Of a DNA stretch of 5,439 nt, positions 1-4,927 are shown piece after piece (position 1 is the first letter of the stretch; every line of letters begins with the position of its first letter). The stretch lies in contig JAJFMK010000076.1 in assembly GCA_021772215.1 (NCBI GenBank), forward strand, positions 1 through 5,439, read 5' to 3'. Source of the stretch: Chlamydiota bacterium. GTDB lineage: Bacteria; Chlamydiota; Chlamydiia; Chlamydiales; JAJFMK01. The translations under genes were made by a program, and so were the position numbers. The notes under the pieces are model-generated. The model was not told the DNA's origin, did no database searches, and worked only from the letters and a program-made list of their open reading frames with translations.

Positions 1-400
1 ATAGATCCTCGCCAAAGCTGCCCATCTTAAGCAGGCCCTTGAGTAGGCTTCCTTTAATACCGCGCATCAGAGGCGATGAGAAAAATGATCTCAAAGAGTT
101 CGGCAGAGGCTCGAGTTTACCACCAAAGAGAAGGTAGCGTCGCTTGGCAGCGGGGCTGGACCAGAGGATCTCACTTTTAAGCCCAATCTCATCGACAAGC
201 TGCAGAGTAGCCTCCGATGATCCCCGTAATGTTCTTGGTCCGCGTTCAAAAAAGAAGCCCTCCTCTTTACGACTCTCAATCCAGCCGCCGACACGTCCCT
301 CTTTTTCTAAGATGATAGGAGAGAGCCCTCGCTTCTTGAGGTACCAAGCCAAAGTGAGCCCCGAAATGCCACCACCTAAGATCGCAACTTGTCTTTTCAT
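1..400 (-). CDS. hemG: Protoporphyrinogen oxidase, flavin (HemY/PPOX) type, N-terminal part
   Basis: Partial gene: the first 133 codons are present and the 3' end lies beyond base 1. The ATG (complement of 398-400) opens a protein with an FAD dinucleotide-binding motif GGGISGL at residues 9-15. The beta2 glutamate follows at about residue 32 (ILEKEGRVGGW), and then FERGPRTL at 51-58, which is characteristic of flavin-type protoporphyrinogen oxidase. In this family the enzyme oxidises protoporphyrinogen IX to protoporphyrin IX, the penultimate step of haem synthesis, at the inner face of the membrane. Chlamydial genomes usually call this enzyme hemG although it is the HemY/PPOX type rather than the E. 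coli flavodoxin-like HemG. The gene diverges from ung with 26 bp between starts, and I see no good Shine-Dalgarno sequence. Other FAD amine-oxidase-fold enzymes (phytoene desaturase-like) are possible, but the GPRTL segment favours PPOX. Confidence 0.85.
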   Translation of the reverse strand, partial: MKRQVAILGGGISGLTLAWYLKKRGLSPIILEKEGRVGGWIESRKEEGFFFERGPRTLRGSSEATLQLVDEIGLKSEILWSSPAAKRRYLLFGGKLEPLPNSLRSFFSSPLMRGIKGSLLKGLLKMGSFGEDL

Positions 401-417
401 GAGCAAAACGATAACAT
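389..417 (+). promoter_or_regulatory. Candidate promoter for ung (weak)
   Basis: TTGTCT (389-394) and TAACAT (412-417) are separated by 17 bp, and each matches the sigma70-type consensus at 4 of 6 positions. Transcription would begin near 424, only a few bases before the ung ATG at 427, giving a leaderless or nearly leaderless mRNA. This agrees with the absence of a Shine-Dalgarno sequence but does not prove it. The -35 box lies inside the first codons of hemG on the other strand. Confidence 0.25.
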
Positions 418-426
418 CTTTAATCT

Positions 427-1131
427 ATGTTTGAAACTATCCCCATTGAAATAAGCGCCTCTTGGCAGGAGGCTCTAAATGTTGAGCTACAAAAACCCTA
501 TCTTCTAGACCTCGCCGCCTTCGTAGCCTCCGAAAGGGCGATGGGTAAAAAAATCTATCCTCCTGAAGAGCTAGTCTTTAACGCCCTGAAGTGTACCCCC
601 TTCGATCAGGTGAAGGTGGTGATTGTCGGCCAAGATCCCTATCATGGCGCTGGCCAGGCTCACGGCCTCTCCTTTTCTGTTCCTCCAGGGGTTCAACCAC
701 CCCCTTCGTTAAAAAATATCTACAAAGAGCTAAAAGAGGATCTGAGCATCGAGCCGCCAAACCACGGCTACCTAATGAAATGGGCTGAGCAGGGTGTTCT
801 CCTTCTCAACGCTACCCTCACCGTGGAAGATGGTAAGCCGCAGTCTCACCAAAGAAGAGGCTGGGAGAGCTTCACCGACGCTATCCTCAAGCGATTAAGC
901 GAAGAGGACCGTCCCCTCGTCTTTATCCTCTGGGGCCGCTTTGCCAAGGAGAAGGGAGCCTTCCTTCTTAATAATGTTCCACGTGGAACAAAAGCGCACC
1001 ATCTGGTCCTCACAGCGGCTCACCCCTCACCTCTCTCCTGCCATAACGGCTTTTTTGGCTGCCACCACTTTTCCAAGACCAATGCATTTCTCACACAAAG
1101 CGGATTGAATCCAATAGATTGGTCTCTATAA
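427..1131 (+). CDS. ung: Uracil-DNA glycosylase, family 1
   Basis: Encodes a 234-residue family 1 uracil-DNA glycosylase, which excises uracil from DNA to begin base excision repair. The water-activating motif GQDPYH is at residues 68-73 with catalytic Asp70. The FSVPPG...PPPSL segment follows, then GVLLLNATLTV, and the DNA-intercalation motif HPSPLS begins at His199. C-terminal GFFGCHHFSKTN and PIDW are also typical, and the length is normal for the family. The start is fixed by an in-frame stop (TAA, 421-423) just upstream. No Shine-Dalgarno sequence precedes it. Relative to the E. coli and human enzymes as I remember them, the loop before HHLVL (about residues 182-190) carries roughly six extra residues, VPRGT among them. 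The DNA encoding that loop contains the parS palindrome at 975-990. The gene reads towards the 132-residue gene, 70 bp downstream, with no clear terminator between them. Confidence 0.97.
   Translation: MFETIPIEISASWQEALNVELQKPYLLDLAAFVASERAMGKKIYPPEELVFNALKCTPFDQVKVVIVGQDPYHGAGQAHGLSFSVPPGVQPPPSLKNIYKELKEDLSIEPPNHGYLMKWAEQGVLLLNATLTVEDGKPQSHQRRGWESFTDAILKRLSEEDRPLVFILWGRFAKEKGAFLLNNVPRGTKAHHLVLTAAHPSPLSCHNGFFGCHHFSKTNAFLTQSGLNPIDWSL
975..990. other. parS: parS centromere-like site (ParB-binding palindrome) inside ung
   Basis: TGTTCCACGTGGAACA is a perfect 16-bp palindrome around CACGTG. It matches the widely conserved chromosomal parS consensus TGTTNCACGTGNAACA. In bacteria with ParABS, ParB (a CTP-dependent clamp) loads at such sites, which usually cluster near the replication origin, and ParA moves the complex. 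A chance exact match of this length in 5.4 kb is very unlikely (about one in a million). It lies in frame within ung, covering codons for residues 183-188. ParB is not encoded here; a ParA is encoded at 4163-4927. What is seen is the sequence; ParB binding is inferred. Confidence 0.8.
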
Positions 1132-1149
1132 CCCATTACAGAACAGTAA

Positions 1150-1166
1150 CTTGAATTAAATTCAAG
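1150..1166. promoter_or_regulatory. Perfect 17-bp dyad overlapping the -35 box (operator candidate)
   Basis: CTTGAATTAAATTCAAG consists of two perfect 8-bp arms around a single central A. The one-base centre makes an RNA hairpin unlikely, so it is better read as a binding site for a dimeric DNA-binding protein. It covers the -35 hexamer (1151-1156) and half the spacer of the promoter for the 132-residue gene, a position typical of repression. It does not match the CIRCE/HrcA operator. Confidence 0.5.
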
Positions 1167-1179
1167 AATATATTATAAT
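1151..1179 (+). promoter_or_regulatory. Sigma70/sigma66-type promoter for the 132-residue gene
   Basis: The -35 box is TTGAAT (1151-1156, 4 of 6 consensus), the spacer is exactly 17 bp, and the -10 box is TATAAT (1174-1179, 6 of 6). Transcription should start near 1186, leaving a leader of about 16 bases that contains the Shine-Dalgarno sequence. This is the best promoter match I found in the window. It makes the downstream gene independent of ung, at least in part. Confidence 0.75.
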
Positions 1180-1186
1180 GTAGGTG

Positions 1187-1196
1187 AAGGGGGAGG
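1187..1196 (+). promoter_or_regulatory. Shine-Dalgarno sequence deciding the start at 1202
   Basis: AAGGGGGAGG ends 5 bases before the ATG at 1202. It selects that ATG over an in-frame GTG at 1184, which would lie at or before the predicted transcription start and has no Shine-Dalgarno sequence of its own. Confidence 0.8.
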
Positions 1197-1201
1197 TGTA
1201 T

Positions 1202-1600
1202 ATGATTGTCGAAAAACAATTTAATGAGGCCCTTGAAGAGCTGCAGAAGCTTGAGCGTTCCACAATTACTATAGGGGACCACATCATCTTTATGCAGACG
1301 GAGCAGGGCGCCTCACTCATTACTTTAAGCTGCTGCGTCTATCGCGGCTTAAACTACATTCCCACAGGTGTGCGCGAGGCGATGAAGCACCTCTTCCCTA
1401 AGCCACGCCCTTTTCACACCGATCTCTATCTCGACGAAAAGAGCCATACCATTAACCTGCTCTTCCGCGGCAAGCTAGAGGGTGTCTCAAAAAAGCGGTT
1501 TCTTCAAATCCTCGAAGAGTTTGTTCTGATCGCCGAAGATTGGATCGACTGGTTCGACGACCACGACAAAAGAGACCGCATCCACATCCGCCGCAAATAG
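1202..1600 (+). CDS. Small protein of unknown function, possible type III secretion chaperone-like fold
   Basis: Encodes a 132-residue soluble protein that I do not recognise by name. It has no signal peptide and no membrane segment. The layout runs: N-terminal helix (about 4-19, with heptad-like ALEELQKLE), beta segments (about 21-47), a helix near 55-64, a beta hairpin (about 71-92), and a long C-terminal helix (about 96-119) that ends in an acidic, aromatic stretch (DWIDWFDD). The tail is basic. This alpha-beta-beta-alpha-beta-alpha pattern, the size and the closing helix after LEGVSKKRF resemble class I type III secretion chaperones (CesT/SycE family) or YbjN-like proteins. This is an inference from pattern, not from a diagnostic motif. 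The gene has its own strong promoter with an overlapping dyad, a strong Shine-Dalgarno sequence and a downstream terminator candidate, so it is probably a single, regulated transcription unit. No effector gene lies next to it. Confidence 0.8.
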   Translation: MIVEKQFNEALEELQKLERSTITIGDHIIFMQTEQGASLITLSCCVYRGLNYIPTGVREAMKHLFPKPRPFHTDLYLDEKSHTINLLFRGKLEGVSKKRFLQILEEFVLIAEDWIDWFDDHDKRDRIHIRRK

Positions 1601-1614
1601 CTTACTCAGCCGCT

Positions 1615-1655
1615 CGATACGCCTGGTCTACTCTTTTAGGCTTATCAGGGTATCG
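1615..1655 (+). other. Stem-loop after the 132-residue gene
   Basis: CGATAC (1615-1620) pairs with GTATCG (1650-1655), and CCTG (1622-1625) with CAGG (1646-1649). This gives a 10-bp stem with one bulged G and a 20-base loop. An alternative pairing of GCCT (1621-1624) with AGGC (1638-1641) is possible. It begins 15 bases after the stop codon. It may protect the 3' end of the mRNA or help the T9 terminator just downstream. Confidence 0.45.
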
Positions 1656-1660
1656 GCGAC

Positions 1661-1693
1661 AGAAAGAGAAATATCCCCTTTCTATTTTTTTTT
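1661..1693 (+). terminator. Candidate intrinsic terminator for the 132-residue gene
   Basis: AGAAAG (1661-1666) can pair with CTTTCT (1678-1683). A single A and nine consecutive T bases (1685-1693) follow. The stem is short and A/T-rich, so termination may rely on the stronger stem-loop just upstream; the T9 run is the convincing part. Confidence 0.5.
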
Positions 1694-1780
1694 GAGAGGT
1701 TTCTCCCCACTGTCCACTTTGACGTAGGAGTTGCGCGCAATCTGCTCAACTTTGTATACGACCTGCAGACAAACTCTTTC

Positions 1781-1809
1781 AAAAAATTGCTGGAGTAAGT
1801 GAAACCAAC
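1781..1809 (-). terminator. Weak candidate terminator for the tatC-ended operon
   Basis: On the minus strand GTTGG (complement of 1805-1809) can pair with CCAGC (complement of 1789-1793), including one G-T pair, with an 11-base loop. AA and six T bases (complement of 1781-1786) follow. It lies 25 bp past the tatC stop codon, where a terminator is expected, but the stem is weak. Confidence 0.35.
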
Positions 1810-1833
1810 TGAGTGATGAATTAACGGACTCTG

Positions 1834-2712
1834 TTAAATCTCACGCTTTGCCATTTTCCCCTGATATAAAGCCAATAGTAGCCACCCCTCATAGGAGAGA
1901 ATGAGCAGACCTGCTGCAAGGAGCTGTGAGAAGACATCGGGAGGCGTCAGGAGCGCTCCCAAGATGAAGGCGAGCAGGTAGGCGACTCTTCTTTTTTGCC
2001 GAAGCATCTCGTAGGTGATGAGGCCAAAATAGACGAGGGCAGTCATCGTCAATATTAGCAAGGAGAGGAGAAAGCTTGAGATGTAAAGCCAGAGACAGTA
2101 GTCGACATAAGAGGCGAGACCTAGGTGGTTTGTGGCAAACTGAGCATTGAGTGAGAAGAAGTAGTCGGTAGCGAGGGGAATCATCAAAAACTTTGCTGTA
2201 GTAAATGATAGGGCTCCTGTAACTAGGAGGAGAGCGAGTAGCAGAGGGATCATTTTGCCTTCGGTTTCATTGAGGGCGGGAAGGATAAAGCGAAGGGTGC
2301 TGTAAAGCCAGATGGGAGAAGAGAGGATAAGACCCATGATGAGAGCTAGTTTAACAGAGACGAAGAAGCCCTCGAGAGGTCCTAGAGCATAGAGCATTTC
2401 GGGCTGGATAAGGAGCTGCAGTTCAACAGTCTCATGCGGTTTTAGGTAGAGACTCTTTTGGAAAGGGTCGTCGCGTAGAGCAGCGCCTCTTGGAAGTTCA
2501 TAGAGAAGAGCTTCTTGGCTCTCATTTGTAATGATCTCCGTCTGAGAGATCACCCTCTCAACATTTCCCGTTGAGGGGGTGGGAATAAGGAGGGTATAGA
2601 GCTGATCAGCGAAGAAGAAGCAGCCAATGATGGCAACTAACAGAGCTAAAATAGAGGTGGCGACACGGCCTCTTAATTCTTCAAGATGTTCACTTAAGTG
2701 AAAGTCACTCAT
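1834..2712 (-). CDS. tatC: Sec-independent protein translocase subunit TatC
   Basis: Encodes a 292-residue six-span inner-membrane protein, the receptor for twin-arginine signal peptides. Hallmarks are HLEELRGR at residues 9-16 on the cytoplasmic N-terminus, FILPALNETE (about 142-151, holding the Phe and Glu that match E. coli F94 and E103) and LTPPDVFSQ (about 255-263) before the last spans. Two oddities: the first periplasmic loop (about 47-108) is some 40-45 residues longer than in E. coli, and TM4 (about 209-230) lacks the usual intramembrane Glu/Gln and following Pro. The ATG at 2712 is preferred over a GTG at 2730. It gives the family-like start MSDFHLSEHLEEL and an 8-bp overlap (ATGAGTGA) with the tatA stop, suggesting coupled translation. 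It is the last gene of the minus-strand run. Confidence 0.93.
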   Translation of the reverse strand: MSDFHLSEHLEELRGRVATSILALLVAIIGCFFFADQLYTLLIPTPSTGNVERVISQTEIITNESQEALLYELPRGAALRDDPFQKSLYLKPHETVELQLLIQPEMLYALGPLEGFFVSVKLALIMGLILSSPIWLYSTLRFILPALNETEGKMIPLLLALLLVTGALSFTTAKFLMIPLATDYFFSLNAQFATNHLGLASYVDYCLWLYISSFLLSLLILTMTALVYFGLITYEMLRQKRRVAYLLAFILGALLTPPDVFSQLLAAGLLILSYEGWLLLALYQGKMAKREI

Positions 2713-2881
2713 CAGACTTTGGGGGCTCACTCGAAGGCTCTTCGTCCTCTACTCCTCCGACAGCCCTCTTAAACTCACGAACACCCTGGCCGAGGCTCTT
2801 AGCGAGCTGCGGCAGTCTCTTTCCTCCAAAGAGGAGGAGAGCGACGGCTAAAATGAGAATTAACTCTCCCGTTCCAATCAC
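2705..2881 (-). CDS. tatA: Twin-arginine translocase pore subunit TatA/E
   Basis: Encodes a 58-residue protein with a GTG start, easily missed by length cut-offs. The sequence has the TatA plan: a short hydrophobic helix (about residues 7-18) with polar Glu6 at its front, an FGG hinge (18-20), KRLPQLAKSLGQGVREFKRA as the amphipathic helix (21-40), and an acidic proline-containing tail (44-58). TatA oligomers form or support the passage through the inner membrane for folded proteins recruited by TatC. The GTG overlaps the stop of the CT584-like gene by 4 bp (GTGA), and its own stop overlaps tatC. A GGAG at 2889-2892 lies 7 bases upstream of the start. No tatB is next to it, so this may be a two-component TatA-TatC system, unless tatB lies elsewhere. 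TatB itself is less likely because the tail is short. Confidence 0.88.
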   Translation of the reverse strand: MIGTGELILILAVALLLFGGKRLPQLAKSLGQGVREFKRAVGGVEDEEPSSEPPKSDE

Positions 2882-3417
2882 TCTTCTTCTCCATTAATTA
2901 ATCCAGCGACTCTTCCTTGGATATCTTTAAGTTCCTTTTCGAAACCTTTGATTAACCCTTTAGAAGCCTCATGTTTAGAGAACTCTTCTAACCTTGCGAG
3001 AAAGTGGTGAACCATAAAGAGCGCCGCTTGTGGATCTGTGGCAAACTGAATCTCCTCGCCATCGACCTTTCTGATGCGGTTGATAGCTACAGCCTTGTCC
3101 TCTTGCGTGAGAATCTCAGAGCTGACGCCACCTAGGAAGTCGCCCTTTTCAAAAACCTCTTTAGACATACGGCAAGAGATGGTAAAGCGCTCAATCATCT
3201 GACGCACCTTTCCCTCAGCTGAGCTAGCGACGCGGTCTGGCTTTACAGTGCCAGTAAAAAGCACCTCAAGGATCTGGTTGGCGCGCTCTTGGTCTCCCTT
3301 AGCGAGGACCATCGCGACATTATGTAGATCTCGATAGGTGGAGCGAGAAATTGGCAGGCAGAAGATCCTCTGCAGCTGCATGTTCAATTCATTGGCAAGT
3401 TGGTCATCAATAAGCAT
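2878..3417 (-). CDS. CT584/Cpn0803-like chlamydial type III secretion-associated protein
   Basis: Encodes a 179-residue soluble protein matching the chlamydial CT584 (C. trachomatis, about 183 residues) / Cpn0803 family. I identify it from the sequence character and from its place directly after parA and the pGP6-D-like gene, the same order as CT582-CT584. It is mostly helical, without signal peptide or membrane segment, and has a charged C-terminal helix (about 140-179) that ends in EEE. The family has been proposed as a type III secretion needle-tip or accessory protein and reported to bind other secretion components and lipid; the known structure is a hexamer unlike LcrV-type tips, so its role is unsettled. 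The start is 4 bases after the pGP6-D stop, with AAAGGA 7 bases upstream. The end overlaps the tatA GTG. Confidence 0.85.
   Translation of the reverse strand: MLIDDQLANELNMQLQRIFCLPISRSTYRDLHNVAMVLAKGDQERANQILEVLFTGTVKPDRVASSAEGKVRQMIERFTISCRMSKEVFEKGDFLGGVSSEILTQEDKAVAINRIRKVDGEEIQFATDPQAALFMVHHFLARLEEFSKHEASKGLIKGFEKELKDIQGRVAGLINGEEE
2889..2892 (-). promoter_or_regulatory. Shine-Dalgarno sequence for tatA
   Basis: GGAG (complement of 2889-2892), inside the last codons of the CT584-like gene, lies 7 bases before the GTG at 2881. It supports this start for tatA even though it is not an ATG. Confidence 0.6.
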
Positions 3418-3421
3418 TACA

Positions 3422-4162
3422 TTATCCTTTTATGAGATTCATGATCGAGTCTAGTTCTGTGAGAAGCTGAGTGCGCTCATTTGGCGTCAGGCGCTTTGAA
3501 CTTCGGCCGAGCTGTCTTTTGAGCTCTTTTGAGAGTTTTAACATCTTCTCGATGGGGCGTCCCTTTCTTTTATCCTCTTCGGGAAGAGGGAAGAGGTCGC
3601 GGATCTGCTCCAAAAGCTCTCGCTTGCTTTCACCTTCATAGGAAGAGACAATGCCGAGCTTGCTCTCCATCTCTCCTTTTCTTGCGGCAAGCGTATAGAT
3701 CGCCTGTCTTGGCATCTGCTCAAGCTTTGGTACGAGCCCTTCTGGGACGCTGTTGTAGAAATCGTAGTATTGCAAGAAGTTGTAAGGAGTCTGTCGGTTT
3801 CCGTACGTTTCGATCAACCAGGCAGTAAAGGCGCCCTCTTTATATTTTGTTAAAAGGGAGTGAGCGCGCTTAATTCTCTCACCATGGAGCAGCGCTGCCT
3901 GGTTATTAATTGCCTTCACCTCTGAGGTGATCTGGACAAGCGCCTCTAGGTCCTGCGTAACGCTGCTTGACTCTTCGCTGTGACTTAAGAGAATTTCTTG
4001 AAGCATCCCTTTTTCCGCTTCGCTTAACTCACAGACGCCAAAGACACCGGAAAAGCTAGAGAGCTGTCCCTCTCCGGAGCGCTTTGCTAGCGCCGTCATC
4101 TTTGAGGGGCCACTTTTTCTTCCCAGTCTCTTCTCTAATAGAGCCTTCAATCCTCCTGCCAT
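3422..4162 (-). CDS. pGP6-D family protein (chromosomal paralogue of chlamydial plasmid protein pGP6-D)
   Basis: Encodes a 246-residue protein, close to the 247 residues of plasmid pGP6-D and to chromosomal CT583. It is rich in charged helices. The N-terminus is basic (LLEKRLGRKSGPSKMTALAKR, about 8-28). A middle segment about 91-150 (RIKRAHSLLTKYKEGAF, then a tyrosine-rich QTPYNFLQYYDFY) is followed by RQAIYTLAARKG (about 151-162), which could be part of a helix-turn-helix, and the C-terminus is again basic. No signal peptide or membrane segment is visible. On the chlamydial plasmid pgp6 has been linked to plasmid maintenance; what the chromosomal copy does is not established. It takes the place just after parA where parB usually stands, so a DNA-binding or ParA-partner role is an inference. 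Its ATG directly abuts the parA stop codon. Confidence 0.85.
   Translation of the reverse strand: MAGGLKALLEKRLGRKSGPSKMTALAKRSGEGQLSSFSGVFGVCELSEAEKGMLQEILLSHSEESSSVTQDLEALVQITSEVKAINNQAALLHGERIKRAHSLLTKYKEGAFTAWLIETYGNRQTPYNFLQYYDFYNSVPEGLVPKLEQMPRQAIYTLAARKGEMESKLGIVSSYEGESKRELLEQIRDLFPLPEEDKRKGRPIEKMLKLSKELKRQLGRSSKRLTPNERTQLLTELDSIMNLIKG
3425..3430 (-). promoter_or_regulatory. Shine-Dalgarno sequence for the CT584-like gene
   Basis: AAAGGA (complement of 3425-3430) ends 7 bases before the ATG at 3417. It sits over the last codons of the pGP6-D-like gene and confirms the start. Confidence 0.65.
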
Positions 4163-4927
4163 CTATCTACCTACCTTCATTCGCTTTAATATTTCTTCAG
4201 TCACATTTGTATAATCTACGGCCGCACGTGATTTGGGCGCCGAAATGAAAAGAGGAGCGCCAAAGACGCTCGCCTCAGAGACGGCAATGTCGCGCCGCAC
4301 TTTGGTCTTAAAAATTTTGCTCGGAAATGTCTCCTCAATAACCTCTAAAAAGGCCTCATTACTCTTGCCACGTTTGTTCCAAAACGAGAGGAGTACGCCG
4401 TTAATATTCAAAGGGTGTCTCTCATTGATATTCTGCATAAAGAGAGAGAGCCTTTCGAGCCCCTTAACGCTATAGAATTCAGGGGTCGCGCAGATAAGCG
4501 CCTCATCAGCAGCGATCAGAGCCGACTCCGTCAGCCAGCAGAGAGAGGGGGGCGTATCAATGATAATGTAGTCGTAGGGAAGCCCTTTTAGAAGCTCTTT
4601 GAGTCTCTCGTGGGAGTAGCGGTCGGAGGCAAGAGCTCCGGTCACCTCAACTCTCTCCAGCCAGGTGTCGGCGCAGATGAGATCAACCCCCTCAACAGAT
4701 GTGGGGCAGATCACCTCATCAATATTTTTTTCTCCCAGCAAGACGGAGGCTAAGCTCTCCTGTTCATCAGGGTCAAAACCAAGGCCTGTCGTCAAGTTGG
4801 CCTGCGCATCAAAGTCGATCAGAAGCACTCGCTTCTTATGTTGAAGCGCTAAGGCCGACCCCAAGTGGATCGTAGATGAGGTCTTTGCGGTTCCCCCTTT
4901 AAAAGAGGCGACGGCAATTGTGATCAT
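4163..4927 (-). CDS. parA: ParA/Soj-family ATPase
   Basis: Encodes a 254-residue cytoplasmic ATPase of the ParA/MinD superfamily. The deviant Walker A motif FKGGTAKTSS is at residues 9-18, with signature Lys10 and Lys15. Walker A' is LLIDFDAQANLTTGLG (35-50, Asp40) and Walker B is YIIIDTPPS (120-128, Asp124). The N-terminus has no helix-turn-helix extension, so it is the short ParA (type Ib or chromosomal Soj-like) form. Asp-Ala-Gln-Ala-Asn favours ParA over MinD, although Chlamydia genomes sometimes call this gene minD. Such ATPases form ATP-dependent dimers on nonspecific DNA and move ParB-parS complexes. The start overlaps the thrS stop by 4 bp (ATGA); the pGP6-D-like gene follows with no gap, the same pairing as pgp5-pgp6 on the chlamydial plasmid. 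Confidence 0.92.
   Translation of the reverse strand: MITIAVASFKGGTAKTSSTIHLGSALALQHKKRVLLIDFDAQANLTTGLGFDPDEQESLASVLLGEKNIDEVICPTSVEGVDLICADTWLERVEVTGALASDRYSHERLKELLKGLPYDYIIIDTPPSLCWLTESALIAADEALICATPEFYSVKGLERLSLFMQNINERHPLNINGVLLSFWNKRGKSNEAFLEVIEETFPSKIFKTKVRRDIAVSEASVFGAPLFISAPKSRAAVDYTNVTEEILKRMKVGR

Larger units (their letters stand above)
1601..1833. other. Convergent intergenic region
   Basis: This 233-bp gap between the 132-residue gene (plus) and tatC (minus) contains no gene with a start codon. It holds the stem-loop at 1615-1655, the T9 terminator candidate at 1661-1693 and a weaker minus-strand terminator candidate at 1781-1809. A further imperfect inverted repeat (TTAACG.../...TGTTAA, 1821-1837) overlaps the tatC stop codon. 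Start-less open frames exist on both strands and are discussed as a low-value finding. Confidence 0.6.

Noticed and set aside
144..434. A 96-codon plus-strand open frame opposite hemG
   Set aside because: Its translation is arginine/serine/proline-rich without recognisable motifs, and it lies antisense to a clear PPOX coding frame.
1111..1122. Inverted repeat CCAATAGATTGG at the end of ung as a terminator
   Set aside because: The arms are 5 bp with a 2-base centre, it lies inside the coding sequence, and no T run follows.
1184..1201. An upstream in-frame GTG start adding six residues to the 132-residue protein
   Set aside because: It lies at or before the predicted transcription start, and its first codons are themselves the Shine-Dalgarno sequence of the ATG at 1202.
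2713..2730. A GTG start at 2730 that would lengthen TatC by six residues
   Set aside because: The ATG at 2712 gives the usual short TatC N-terminus and the typical stop-start overlap with tatA; the GTG has no clearly better ribosome binding site.
3529..3828. A 99-codon plus-strand open frame opposite the pGP6-D-like gene
   Set aside because: It is a low-complexity antisense shadow of a recognised gene. The same applies to the open frames at 4233-4475, 4975-5178 and 591-788.
4225..4230. A second CACGTG core that could be another parS site
   Set aside because: The flanks (GGCCG and ATTTG) match the parS arms at only one position each; it is ordinary parA coding sequence.
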